DNA of 64,000 nt from Phoenix dactylifera. Taxonomy: Eukaryota; Streptophyta; Magnoliopsida; Arecales; Arecaceae. The notes under the pieces were generated by a model. It had not been told where the DNA came from. It did no database searches and worked only from the letters and a program-made list of their open reading frames with translations. Position 1 is the first letter of the stretch; each line of letters starts with the position of its first letter. Positions 1-16,089 of the stretch are shown here, one piece after another. The position numbers and the translations under genes are program-made. The DNA is taken from the NCBI RefSeq assembly GCF_009389715.1, contig NW_024067666.1, forward strand, positions 1,033,001 through 1,097,000. The letters are read 5' to 3'.

Positions 1-2
1 GG

Positions 3-662
3 GCCGCAGATCGGGAAGGGGGCGCGAAGGCCCCAGTGGCGCAGGGCCTGCGGGCCCAGGTTGCATCAGGGCTGCAGGCCCTGGCGCATCCAGGCCGAGA
101 GGAGGGCCCGCGAGCCCATGCCTTGCAGGCCCAGACTGGTGGGGAGTCACGGCTAGCCTCCGGCCCAGGGGATGAGCCGGTTCCTCTGGCCCAGGATGAG
201 TGGGCTGGCCCTTTCCGGTACAGCCCACCCTCTCAGGAGACGGCGGTTGGTCTGGGGCTCCCTCAGGCCGGTGATCAGGACCCACCCATGATGGGTATGC
301 CGAGTGTGATTCCGACTTGGGATGCTCATGCGGGCCCCGGGAGTGGACCGGAGGGGGTCTTTCGCTTTGGCCCGCCTATCCTCACTGCAGGGGTGCGGGA
401 GGACACTACCCCAGGCGGGTGTTTGGCGGGAGGCCACCCTCCCCCACACATGGTGGGGAGCATGACCGATGCTCTACCACTAGGAGCGGTTATGGACCAT
501 TCTACTGCCGCCCAGCGGGTTAGGGCAGTTGTTATGGGGTTTGTAGCCGCACCTGGTGGAGGGGTGGAGGAGCGAGGCCACCTGGGTTCTGAGCCTGAGG
601 ATGTCCCCGCGACTTTAGGAGAGGATGGATCTGAGGCCGACTATGTGGACTGTGATCCATGA
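3..662 (+). CDS. LINE ORF1 protein, C-terminal part
   Basis: The frame is open from the first complete codon of the window to a TGA at 660-662, so the true start is upstream. The visible ~219 residues are rich in Gly, Pro and Ala with low-complexity character. I see no zinc knuckle here; in plant L1 elements the nucleic-acid-binding part of ORF1 lies further upstream and the C-terminal tail is variable. The identification rests mainly on position, directly before ORF2. The stop codon overlaps the ORF2 start as ATGA (659-662), which suggests that ORF2 translation is coupled to ORF1 termination. That coupling is an inference. Confidence 0.7.
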   Translation, partial: AADREGGAKAPVAQGLRAQVASGLQALAHPGREEGPRAHALQAQTGGESRLASGPGDEPVPLAQDEWAGPFRYSPPSQETAVGLGLPQAGDQDPPMMGMPSVIPTWDAHAGPGSGPEGVFRFGPPILTAGVREDTTPGGCLAGGHPPPHMVGSMTDALPLGAVMDHSTAAQRVRAVVMGFVAAPGGGVEERGHLGSEPEDVPATLGEDGSEADYVDCDP

Positions 663-3600
663 TGATTCTCTCTTGGAACTGCAGAGGGGCGGCCAAGCCG
701 TCTTTCACGTCTTCATTCAAACGTTTGGTGCAGATTCATTGTCCGGAGATCTGTCTCCTTTATGAGACCCGATTATCTGGTGAGGGGCTCAGCCGGCTGA
801 GGCGGCGTATGGAGAGGGATTGGGAGACCTATGCAGTCGATTCCCAGGGGTTGTCGGGAGGGATTTTGGTTCTGTGGAGGCGGGGTGTGGCGACGATTGA
901 TGTCTTCCACAACTGCTCTCAACAAGTAATCATGGTTATATCAACACCCGACGCTGCTCCATGGGTTCTGTGTGGTGTATATGCTAGCACGGATCACCGG
1001 GTCAGGAGGATCCTTTGGCAGGAGATTACCGATCTGACCGCCCAGGGTATTCCGGCGGTAGTGATTGGTGATTTTAACTGTATTCTGAGTCAGGATGAGA
1101 AGCGGGGGGGCACTGCCTTCACGGATCGAGTGGACAGGAGGGAGTTCCGTGACTTTGTGTCGCGGAACGGCCTGGTAGACTTAGGTTTCTCCGGACCACA
1201 ATTCACTTGGTGCAATAATCAGCAGGGCAATGCTCGGGTTTGGGAACGGTTAGACAGGGCTTTTGCATCCCCTGATTGGATCCTCTGATTCCCCTCTGGC
1301 CGAGTCAGCCACCTGCCTCGGATAGCCTCGGACCATTGCCCATTGCTACTCTCCACCTCACCGGGCATTACGCATCACAGCCCCTTCCGTTTCGAGAAGG
1401 TTTGGCTGTCATATCCCCAGTCTTGGGATATTGTTCGCGATGCGTGGCGGATTCCTGTGCATGGCGATCCCATGCAACAGGTCTCACGCAAACTCGAGTT
1501 GACCAAAAGACGCCTTCGTCGATGGAATCGTGTGGTTGTGGGTGATATCTTCCGGCGACTGGAGGGCGTAGAGTCCTCGATCGCCGAGCTGCAAAGGAAG
1601 GAAGATTTAGGAGGTACGCTCCCAGAGGTTGATATGGCTGATCTCCGGGGATTGCTCGCAACCCACCACTCGTTGTTACGTCAACATGAGATCTTCTGGC
1701 GTCAGAAATCTCGCGTGCAGTGGGTTAGCGAGGGGGATCGTAATACTAGATTCTTCCATCGGTCTACTATCATACGGAGACGGAGGAGCATGATTCACTC
1801 TCTGCGAGATGGGTCCGGACACCGGGTAGAGAGCGAGCCTGCTATCCGCCAGTCCTTACTTGACTTTTTCTGCACTAGATGGACGGTGGATGAGGAGGCC
1901 AGCGATGGGGACCGCCCGCTGAGGGTGGATGTGGGCATTCGTGATGTCGAGAGTGTAGCCTTGATCAGGCCGGTGTCGACGTTGGAGGTACAGGAGGCAG
2001 TCTGGGCTTTGACTCCAGACAAGGCCCCGGGACCTGATGGGTTCCCCCCTTTCTTCTTTCGGCAGTACTGGAGTATTATCCGGCTTGCGGTGGTGGAGGC
2101 CATTCAGTGCTTCTTTACCCAGGCAGCCATGCCTGTGGACTGGAAGGCCACCTTTATTACGCTTATTCCTAAGCGTCAGAATGCGACTGAGCCTTGCCAC
2201 TTTCGTCCCATTAGCTTGTGCACAACCTTATACAAGGTTGTGGCAAGAATCATGGTGGGTAGAATGAAGCCCCTCTTACCGGGCATCATTAGCCAGGAGC
2301 AGGGGGCCTTTGTGGTCGGCAGAAATATTTCTCACAATGTTATGTTGGCTCAGGAAATGTTTTGGGATCTTCGGCGAGCTTCGAAGCGGCACAGCTTAAT
2401 GGCAGTCAAGCTGGATATGGAGCGGGCTTATGACAGGATCAGGTGGAGTTTTCTTCAGCGAGCTTTGGAGGCTTATGGTTTCCCGAGGCAGTGGATTGAT
2501 TGGGTGATGGGGTGTGTCCGTGGGCCAAAATTTTCTATCTTGGTCAACGGCACTCCGTCATCCTTCTTTGAGTCTACCTTAGGATTACGACAGGGATGTC
2601 CCTTATCCCCTTATCTGTTTATTATCTGTGCTGATATCTTGTCTCGATCCTTGGAGAGGGTGTGCGCTAGTCGGGAGCTGGAGGCTTATACCCCAGCCCC
2701 GGGGGCTCGACCTATCTCCCACTTACTTTTTGCTGATGATTGTCTTCTTTTGACCAGGGCATGGACTTCGGACGCTCGGGTTCTCCGCAGGGTGGTGGCA
2801 GACTACTGCGTGGCATCCGGCCAGAGAGTGAACTTGCTGAAGTCCACCATCTCCTTCAGCCCCAGCACGGAGAGCAGAGTCAGACAGGAGATCAGAGGGA
2901 TTCTGCAGATACCAGAGCAGGAGGGGGCACTCACCTATCTAGGTGTTCCCATTACTGGCCGGAGGCTACGGGTGGCGGAGTGCTCCGGCTTGATGCAGCG
3001 AGTCCAGAGTAGGTTGGAGGGATGGAGGGCGTCCTCCTTATCTATGATGGGGAGAGTGACATTGGTTAGAGCGGTGCTGGGATCTATACCGGTGTATCTT
3101 ATGGCCAACACAGTGGTTCCGAAGACGATTTTGTTGAGGATCGAGCGACTTCCTCGGAGTTTCTTGTGGGGGTCATACGGTGGCGGTCACGGAGTGCACC
3201 TGGTGGCATGGGAGCAGGTGTGCCTTCCTATCGGCGAGGGCGGTTTGGGGGTGCAGTCCCTCATAGCGAGACGCGAGGCGCTCCTTGCTCGGCACGCGGC
3301 TCGATTCTTGCTTGAGCCTCATGGCCTCTGGAGCCAGGTGATGGCAGCCAGATATGGTCGGGGGGTTTCAGTGGCAGCGGGGGGAGGGGGGCGACGAGTC
3401 TCCTTCATGTGGCGCGAGATCAGGAGTTACATGCCATCTATTTTGGCGCATACCAGATATTTGATTGGAGATGGCCGGAGTATCGATGTGACTGGTGACT
3501 CATGGGTGGACTCCCTTCCCCTGAGTTGCTGGCCGACTATGGTTCACACTGAGGCTGTGGAGGGGCTACGTGTGTGTGACCTACTAGTCCCTGGAGGGGC

Positions 3601-4804
3601 AGAGTGGGATGAGGCCAGACTCAGGTTGTTGTTTGGGGCTCACCTAGCTGCGAGGATTCGGTCCCTCCCGCTACCAGGATGTGGGGGGTCGGACATCAAG
3701 GTCTGGGGCACCTCGAGCCGGGCTAGTGTCAGATTAGGTGATCTTTCCCGCATCCTCTCGGCGGGGCACGAGCCGGGGCCGGACTGCACCTGGACTTGGA
3801 GGTCGGGTCTTCACCCGAGGGTAGCCCTCTTCCTATGGAAGATATGTTGGGACCGCCTCCCGACGAGAGCCGAGTTGAGCAGGCGTGGCGGGGGGGTCTC
3901 GGCAGAGTGTGCGACGTGTGGAGCTGAGGAGTCAGTGGACCATGTGCTCTTCCAGTGTACATGGGCGAGGGCGACATGGCAGTGGACTGGGTTCCAGCAG
4001 GGGGCGCGGAGTGCGCGATTACAGTTTCTCGGAGTGGTGCGACAGTGGTTAGCCAGTTCTCAAACTCGCGATGAGGGTATCAGAGCGAGTTGTACAGCAT
4101 ACCAGATTTGGTTGGCTAGGAACGCTCGCATTTTTGGCGAGCGTAGGTTGTCACCGAGGTTTGTTGCAGAGCTTGCTCGGGCACAGGCCACAGAGATCAG
4201 AGCCACCCCACCTACGGATAGACTTTTGACAGCTTGGGACATCTGGGGCTCCTCCTTTGCCTCGGCAGCTCCTCGGATGGTGTTTGTCACCTGGGAGCCC
4301 CCACCCCCGAGCTTCCTCAAGGTCAACTTCGATGGGTCGGTTTTGGATGGCGGCACTCGTGGCGGTGCAGGCTTTGTCATACGGGACCCGGACGCTAGGG
4401 CAGTAGCTGCTGGTGGCTGCCACTTGTATGATACATCGGTCCCCGGAGCAGAGCTGCGTGCAGCCTGGGCAGGCCTTCGTCATGCGCGGGTTGTTCTGCG
4501 GGCTAGCTCGATCATCCTAGAGGGTGACTCGGCCACTGTCATCCAGTGGATTCAGAGGGGGTTGAGGGGCGGGGACACAGACCACCCCTTGATCCGTGAT
4601 ATTGTGGCGATGATGAGAGATGGGATGGCCATCCAGGCCGAGCATGTATTTAGGGAGGCCAACGGGGCAGCCGACTGGGTAGCTGCCTACGTGGCCCACC
4701 ATTCTGGTTATGCTCTTTGGTCAGGGGAGGGGGAGTTGCCATTGGCACTCCGTGAGTTACTGTATTTTGATCTTATTGGGTGTATTCACACACGCACTGT
4801 ATGA
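659..4804 (+). CDS. LINE ORF2: endonuclease, reverse transcriptase, zf-RVT, RNase H (one in-frame stop)
   Basis: The frame spans 1,381 codons before the final stop. The apurinic endonuclease-like domain fills residues ~1-225, with SWNCRG at the N-terminus, ETR, GDFN and SDH catalytic-type motifs. The reverse transcriptase follows, with KAPGPDG, LDMERAYD (residues ~585-592) and FADD (~691-694). A zf-RVT segment with WTWRSGLHPRVALFLWK and a Cys/His cluster lies at ~1044-1104. An RNase H domain with NFDGS, AELRAA, EGDSA and ADWVAAYVAHHS lies at ~1220-1367. A single TGA at 1286-1288 interrupts the frame just before the SDH motif. The two halves are in the same frame, so this is a nonsense codon and not a frameshift. 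It could derive from CGA by C-to-T change at a CpG (inference). The product would nick target DNA and copy LINE RNA. Confidence 0.93.
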
Positions 4805-4819
4805 ATCATCCGTTTTAAA

Positions 4820-9618
<4,799 letters not shown>

Positions 9619-9736
9619 TTGGCGGTCTGTTAATCTTCCATCTGTTGGTCTCCTGTGGTTCCCCATGTTTTTCATCTTTGTTGTCCTTGGCTTGTGACTT
9701 GCTCTTAAATTTGCTTGCTTTGGTTGGATGCTAAAA

Positions 9737-9870
9737 CTTGAAGCTATTGTACCGTTTGAATGTCGTCTTTGATTGCTTACTACACCATCTGTTATCATTG
9801 GCTTGAAGCAATTGTACCGTTTGAATGTCGTCTTTGATTGCTTACTACACCATCTGTTATCATTGGCTTG
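9737..9870 (+). repeat. 65-bp tandem duplication in or just after the alpha-tubulin 3' UTR
   Basis: Two copies begin at 9737 and 9802 (CTTGAAGC then ATTGTACCG), nearly identical, starting ~120 bp after the stop codon. Confidence 0.9.
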
Positions 9871-10520
9871 TCTCTACAGTTCTGTTTGATTGCTTTCAGA
9901 GGTTTGCTTAGATGGCATCGATCAAGTTTATTTTTTCATATGATTGTACTTTGATTGCTCTCTTGTGGAGTCAACAAGAGTTTTGATGCAATGAAGAAAT
10001 CGACCCAATCAGCTCCAGTAAGGTGGAGCTGGAATCAACCAGTTATCAAAAAATTGAAGTTGTAAAATGTGTTTCCCAGCTTTAAAATTTTCTCAAGTTC
10101 CAACACTCCTGAAAAAGGTTTTTTTTTTAACCTCCCTAATAAGTTATTATTTAGATTTTTTGATTTTGTGTAAGTATTTAAGATTTATTTAATAAATAAT
10201 TGATGTGTGATTAAGGTTCTGATTGGGGGAGCTGTTGGAAGTAGAGCTGTCTGAAGTAGAGGTGTTATAAAAAGCTGTTTGCTGTTTGGTAACTACATTC
10301 GTAAAGTGCTGTGGTACTTTGTTTTGTGTTTGGTAAACAAACTGAGAAAGTACTTTTGTATGACAAAATTACCATAAAAGATATTGCATAGTATTATACA
10401 ACAGAACATAATAAAACATAACATAAATTAATACATAAATATACGATATAGTATAATATTATTGTAATATAAAATAATATTATGTTAATATAGCATAATA
10501 GTAATATAATTATGAGAGTA

Positions 10521-11350
10521 AATTAATATTTGGTAATATAACATAATATTAAATTATTTAACATAACATTTAAATATATTATGATATAATGTAATATATA
10601 TTATATTATAGTATAATACAATAATAAAAGTATAAAATATTATAATTATTAGTATAAATTAATTTCTCATAATATAACATAATATTAAATTATTTAAAAT
10701 AACATATTAATGTATTATATTGTAATGTAATATAATACAATATTTATAGTATAATACAATAATAAAGGTATAAAATATTATAATTATTATTATAAATTAA
10801 TTTTTTATAATATAACATAATATTAAATTATTTAAAATAACATATTAATGTATTATAATGTAATGTAATATAATATAATATTTATAGTATAATACAATAA
10901 TAAAGGTATAAAATATTGTAATTATTAGTATAAATTAATTTTTCATAATATAACATAATATTAAATTATTTAACATAACATATTAATGTATTATGATATA
11001 ATATAATATGATATTATATTTATAGTATAATATAAAAATAAATGTATAAAATATTATAATTATTAGTATAAATTAATTTTTCATAATATAACATAATATT
11101 AAATTATTTAACATAACATATTAATGTATTATGATATAATATAATATGATATTATATTTATAGTATAATACAAAAAAAGGTACAAAATATTATAATTATT
11201 AGTATAAAATAATTTTTCATAATATAATATAATATAATATTAAATTATTTAACATAACATATTAATGTATTATGATATAATATAATATGATATTATATTT
11301 ATAGTATAATACAAAAATAAAGGTATAAAATATTATAATTATTAGTATAA
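10521..11350. repeat. ~137-bp tandem array, about six copies
   Basis: An AATTAAT-centred block followed by ATAATATAACATAATATTAA recurs at about 10521, 10658, 10795, 10933, 11070, 11207 and 11349. The spacings are 137, 137, 138, 137, 137 and 142. The array is almost pure A+T and lies inside the Harbinger-like element. Confidence 0.88.
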
Positions 11351-11383
11351 AATAATTTTCAATAATTTTTTATAAAATAATTT

Positions 11384-11446
11384 TCCGCGGTCCAGAGGCT
11401 CTTCTTCGTGGTCCACGCTCGAGGAGGACCTCAGCGTGGGCCGCGA
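11384..11446. repeat. GC-rich imperfect hairpin
   Basis: A short GC island in the AT-rich element contains GTGGTCCACGCT and, a little further on, AGCGTGGGCCGC, which is nearly its reverse complement. It could fold into a hairpin. Confidence 0.5.
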
Positions 11447-12030
11447 GGTTGATAATTAAAAAAAAAACAGTAGATTGATTTTGGAAGGTATGGAAAAGGA
11501 TTAAAATTTTTTCCTTCTAAAATGTGGTTCAAGAAATGCATACAAAAATTGAAAAGAAAAATACCTTTTTCTTACGGAAGGGAGTCTGACGGCTCGGGTT
11601 CTTGGCTCCAACAGATTTTTAGGTTTATAAAGGGACAAACTATGTAATTATGTTATTTTAATATGGGCATTTTTGTCAAAAATACAGCTTTCCGAAAAAG
11701 CTGAAACAGCTTCCTCCCAAAAACTCCAAATTGGAGCTTCCTCCCAAAAGCTGTTTTCAGCTTCCCACAAAAGCTAAAACAGCTTTTTGAAAAATTTACC
11801 AAACACAGTTTTTCATCTAAAAGTACTTTTGGAGGGCCTCCAAAAGCTCCCCTAAACAGGGCCTAAACAATTCAGAATGGAATGATAGTAGGAACGAAAG
11901 GTGGAAGATTTGAGGCAGCATGCTATTCCTGGAGTAAGATTTGAGGCGGCATGCTGTTCCTGGAGTATATTTGAGGCTTCAAACTATTCTCAATGAAGCC
12001 TTCAAAAATTCAAGTACGTTAATTGGAAGA

Positions 12031-15000
12031 TTTTTTTTTTTTTTTTTTTTGCTAAAGACGGGTTTTCATACAATACGTGTACGAATACATCCAATAAAGT
12101 CAAAAAATACTAACTTATGGAAAGCCAGTGGCAGCTCCCCCTCCTCCACCCAAAGGGTGTATCCTGAATGATGAGTCGCGAAGGCAACCACCCAATCGGT
12201 TGTCCCATTGGCTTCTCTAAATACATGCTTGGCCTGAACGGCCACCCCAACTCCACACATCATCTCTATATCCCGAACCAAGGGGTGGTCAGTGCCCTCG
12301 CCCCTCAGCTCCTCCTGGATCCAACTGATAATTGTGGCCGAGTCGCCCTCCAAAACAATCGAACCAGCCTGCAAAACCTGCCTCGCATATCGAAGACCCG
12401 CCTAGGCAGCTCGTAACTCTGCCCCGGGAACCGACGTGCCGAACAACTGACAGCCACCTGCTGTCACTACTCTGGAGTGCGGGTCTCATATCACAAAACC
12501 CGCACCACCTCGCGCGCCTCCATTCAGAACCGATTCGTCGAAGTTGACCTTGAGGAAACTCGGGGGTGGGGTTCTCAGGTGAAGAACACCATTTGAGGAG
12601 CTGCCGAAGTAGAGAGGGAACCTTAGGTGTCCCGAGCTATCAGAGGTCTATCGGAAGAAGATCTGATCTCCAATGCCTGTACTCGCGCGAGCTCCGCCAC
12701 AAACCTCGGTGACACCCTGTGCTCACCGAAGGTGCGAGCGTTCCTTGCCAGCCAGATCTGATGTGCTGTGCAGGTCGCTCGAATAGCCTCCTGACATGTC
12801 CGAGGGCGGACCAACTACTGCTGCATCATCTGTAAAAACTGAGGCCTCCCACGCTAGACCTCCTGCGGGAACCCTGCCCACAGCCATGCCGACCTCGCCC
12901 ACGTACACTGGAAGAGCACGTGGTCGAGCGACTCCTCAACACTGCATGTCCCGCACTCCGCTGGGATCTTCCATCCTCGCCTGCTCAGCACTTGTAATAA
13001 CCCCAAAATTTTTTTTTATATAAAAAGGGATAGAATAGTCCTTTAAAATTGATATAAGGGGTAAAATTGGAAGGAATCAAAAGATAATGGCATAGTTGTA
13101 GATATGTTGAAGTGTTAAGGGCAAAATGGGAATTTAATAATATTAAACAAAGGTGAATAGTGCTTTGATGTGATTTAAATGGGGTGGTTGGTGGCTCACG
13201 GGAATGAAACCGAGAGAGAGTCACAGAGAGGGGGTTCTCAGGCGTGGAGGAAAAGAAGGAAAGAAAAGGAGAAGAAGAAGAAGAAGAAAGAAGAAGAGGA
13301 AGGGGATTCGAGGAGGAGGGGGATCCCGGTTGCACTTCCAGCTGAAGGGAAAAACGTAGATCTCCTTCCCCTCTACGCAAGGACCTCGATTTCAAAAAGA
13401 AAAAGGTAAATATCCGTCCCTATCTAGTCTTTTGATGACATTAGGCTATACAAAGGGTGGATATAGTCTAGAGGGGTCGGATAAGGGTTGTAGAGGTGGT
13501 TAAAAGAGGAAGAATCGGATTTTAACAAATTTTTCCGGCACTACGGAAAAACTGTGTCGAAGTCCCAACTTCGGCAAATTATTTAGGGGGTCAAACGGCC
13601 TCCGATGATGATGCATGTTATCTCTTTGGAATCCTCTATGAGTGTAGAATATTAGATAAAAATTTCATCAAATTTGGAGTCCTGAAAGTGGATCAAAACC
13701 GGGATGAAGTAACCCACTGTCAGTTCGGGTTACTGTTTATCCGGGTGGAAAATAAGGGATTTCATGCCATAATAGGGTATTAAGCCTAGATTAGGCTAAG
13801 GGAGACCTTGTACTCGTGCAAGGGAGTCCCTAATACACATAAATGATGAGTTAATTAATAGAAAAAGAAAAAGAGAAAGAAAAGAAAAGATTTAGGGAAC
13901 GGGGGAGTTGAATCAATTAAAGTTCCCTATATTATAATTGGCACGTAGATTATGACCTTGATACAAGACTAAATGTATGGTAAATGCATGTCACAGTTGG
14001 GCAAGAAGCTAGGGAACGAGAGGAAGAAGTTTCCCACTGCCTGCTGTAGAATTCTAGAGGCGTATCGAGGCCGTGCCGGATTGGCAGGTGAGTGGGAGTC
14101 ATGTACTTTGCACTATGAGCATTCTTAATTCATTTTCATGAATGTCGCCAAGTGTGAATTGATTCCACTTGAGCATATTGATTGATATTGTAGTAGATTC
14201 CTCTATAATCTTGATTCTCCATGCTTGATTATTCTGTACATGCATGTGAGGGAACATTGAGAGGAATTACGAGGGGTTGATGAGTAATCAAATTGATTCC
14301 GAATTGTGAAATGATTTCTTTTGTAAATTGATTTCATTTCCTCTATTTTAAAGACTTGTGAGTCGTAGCTTGATTATGCTCTTTTATGAGTAATTAAATT
14401 GGTTCCAAATTGTGAAATAACTTCTTTTGTAAATTGATTTCATTTCCTCCATTTCAAAAATTTGTAGAGCCTTTTTAGTGGTATATTGAGTTGTATTGCA
14501 CTTCCTTGACCCTCACTCCTAACCCTGATGTTAGTTTATGATTGGGTCGGAGTCGAGTGAGTGGTAGTCTTGATCATACTCCTTTTTAGTAGAGTATTGG
14601 GAGGGTGCATTATGGCATTTATGCATGGCTTGGCAGTATCTGCAGGACACCTATAGTCGATGGGGGTTGAACATCGGCCTTTGTGCACATAGTAGCCTTC
14701 TGGGTGGGCAGAGCCCAGTCCCTCCTAGGGGGGGACACGGCCCTAGGCGTAGGATCGGCCGGTCCTACGACTTATATTCTGCTTGCCGCCGGACATAGTA
14801 AGACCCCGCGAGGTGCAGTATGGCTTTCCGCGGATGTAGAATTCCCGCGAGGTGCCGTTTAGTATGTAGATGTGAGATGGATTTCTGTTCTGGATACTGG
14901 CCAGCATTTATATGATCAGTGTGGTGTCTTATCCTGCATATGCATGTGACAGTAGGGAGTTGTTGCTGGTTCGCCTGGGGCGTAAAACCCACCTCCCGAT

Positions 15001-16085
15001 AGCTGTCTAGCATTTATGTTATCGGTATGGTGTCTTATCCTGCATATGCATGTGACAGTAGGGAGTTGTTGCTGGTTCGCCTGGGGCGTAAAACCCACCT
15101 TCCGACAGCTGTCTAGTGATGATTTACATATTGGTGTGGTGTCATATTCGATGTATGCATATGGCAGTAGGGAGTTGTTGCTGGTTCGCCTAGGGCGTAA
15201 AACCCACCTCCCGATAGCTGTCTTGTTGATGATTCAGCCTATTGACACCTGATTTATATGATTCAGTACTATGACCTGTTGAACATATTCATGAGTAGCA
15301 TATATGTTGACTTGATTATTCCATATATGCTTCAGATGAGTTGATATTGATTGTGGTGATATTGATGATTTACTCCATATTCTTTATGTTGAGTTCATGT
15401 TCATCTTGTTATTGATCTTGAGATTTTACCTCGAGCCATGATTATATCTTGTCTCATGTGCATAGTACTCTCTACTCCACTCACTGAGTATTTATATACT
15501 CACTCCCCAGTTTGATGTTTTTGATTGCAGGAAAGGTATTGTATAGAGAGGAGCAGGATTAGTGGTTGCCTGCTAGCTGTGCCGCTCCATAGTATAGTAT
15601 AGTATAATGTAGATAGAGGTTTATACCTTTTGGTGTATTATAAACCTTCTATTGTATATAGTGCATAGTTACAGTCATAGATCCTGTTGTGGATATGGGT
15701 TTGACCATGGATGGATTGGGAAGCAGGTATATATATATATGTGTGCAGATTAATTGTGTGCCTGTGATAATGTATTGCTATATATTGTCCCGGTTTATTA
15801 TGTGACAGATTATGTGATTGCTGCTCTGACAGGTAGTGTGTTGTATGTATTGAGATAATCCTGACAGGTCACTATAGGAAAAGTGATCATTTTGTGCATG
15901 CATCATGCCAAATTTTTCAAGATTTATTGATGATTGATAGGTAGTAGGGTTCTACGCGGTGGCTGGTGGTCTTATGCCTACCCGCACCCTAGGACCGTCG
16001 CGGCGGCCCGCCGGGAACGGGGTGGGGGTCGTGACAGCACTGCTCTCGTCGGAAGACGGTCCCACACCACCTTCCATAGGGAAGA
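12031..16085 (-). mobile_element. 5'-truncated LINE copy (RNase H end), split by a solo LTR
   Basis: Read on the - strand, this copy ends in a poly(A) tail (T run at 12031-12050). It carries the RNase H region and upstream linker of the same family as the LINE at 1-4870: EGDSATIISWIQEEL, HVFREANGTTDWV and a terminus in GCIRTRIV. The homology runs through 12992, stops, and resumes at 16037-16085, because an LTR element was inserted. Before that insertion the copy was about 1 kb long, so it was a 5'-truncated insertion. Several frame breaks and stops show that it is inactive. Confidence 0.88.
12993..16036. mobile_element. Solo LTR, probably Ty3/gypsy chromovirus (Tekay/Del-like), 3,044 bp
   Basis: The element begins TGTAATAACCCC and ends GGGGTCGTGACA, the TG...CA form with inverted ends typical of gypsy chromovirus LTRs. 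It is flanked by the 5-bp direct repeat GCACT (12988-12992 and 16037-16041) and cleanly interrupts LINE sequence. There is no internal coding region or second LTR between the target copies, so it is read as a solo LTR left by recombination between two LTRs. It carries a three-copy repeat of about 106-109 bp (anchors at 14950, 15056 and 15165). The family name is inferred from ends and size only. It is a fossil, younger than the LINE that it splits. Confidence 0.82.
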
Positions 16086-16089
16086 ATAT

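Larger units (their letters stand above)
1..4870 (+). mobile_element. L1-type LINE retrotransposon, 3' part with ORF1 end, full ORF2 and poly(A)
   Basis: A non-LTR retrotransposon enters the window from the left and ends in an uninterrupted run of about 50 A at 4821-4870. It carries the end of ORF1 (3-662) and a whole ORF2 (659-4804) with endonuclease, reverse transcriptase, zf-RVT and RNase H parts in the order known for RNase H-bearing plant L1 elements. The long open ORF2 and the clean poly(A) tail suggest a recent insertion. The 5' end and the upstream target-site copy lie outside the window, so the target duplication cannot be tested. The 3' flank begins with a CT-rich stretch. Confidence 0.95.
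10215..11863. mobile_element. Non-autonomous PIF/Harbinger-like DNA element with TAA target duplication
   Basis: The left end begins GGTTCTGATTGGGGGAGC. The right end read in reverse begins GGCCCTGTTTAGGGGAGC, and the first 25 positions match at about 20. The element is flanked by TAA at 10212-10214 and 11864-11866. A three-base TWA duplication and GGSCCTGTTT-type termini are hallmarks of PIF/Harbinger and Tourist-like elements. Subterminal AGCTGTTTT-type motifs recur in both orientations. The inside is AT-rich tandem repeats with no coding capacity, so it would depend on a transposase from elsewhere. Other TIR superfamilies are possible but fit the three-base duplication less well. Confidence 0.7.

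Noticed and set aside
14765-15252. Several short frames repeating the same peptide words
   Set aside because: They arise from the 106-109-bp repeat inside the solo LTR and are not genes.
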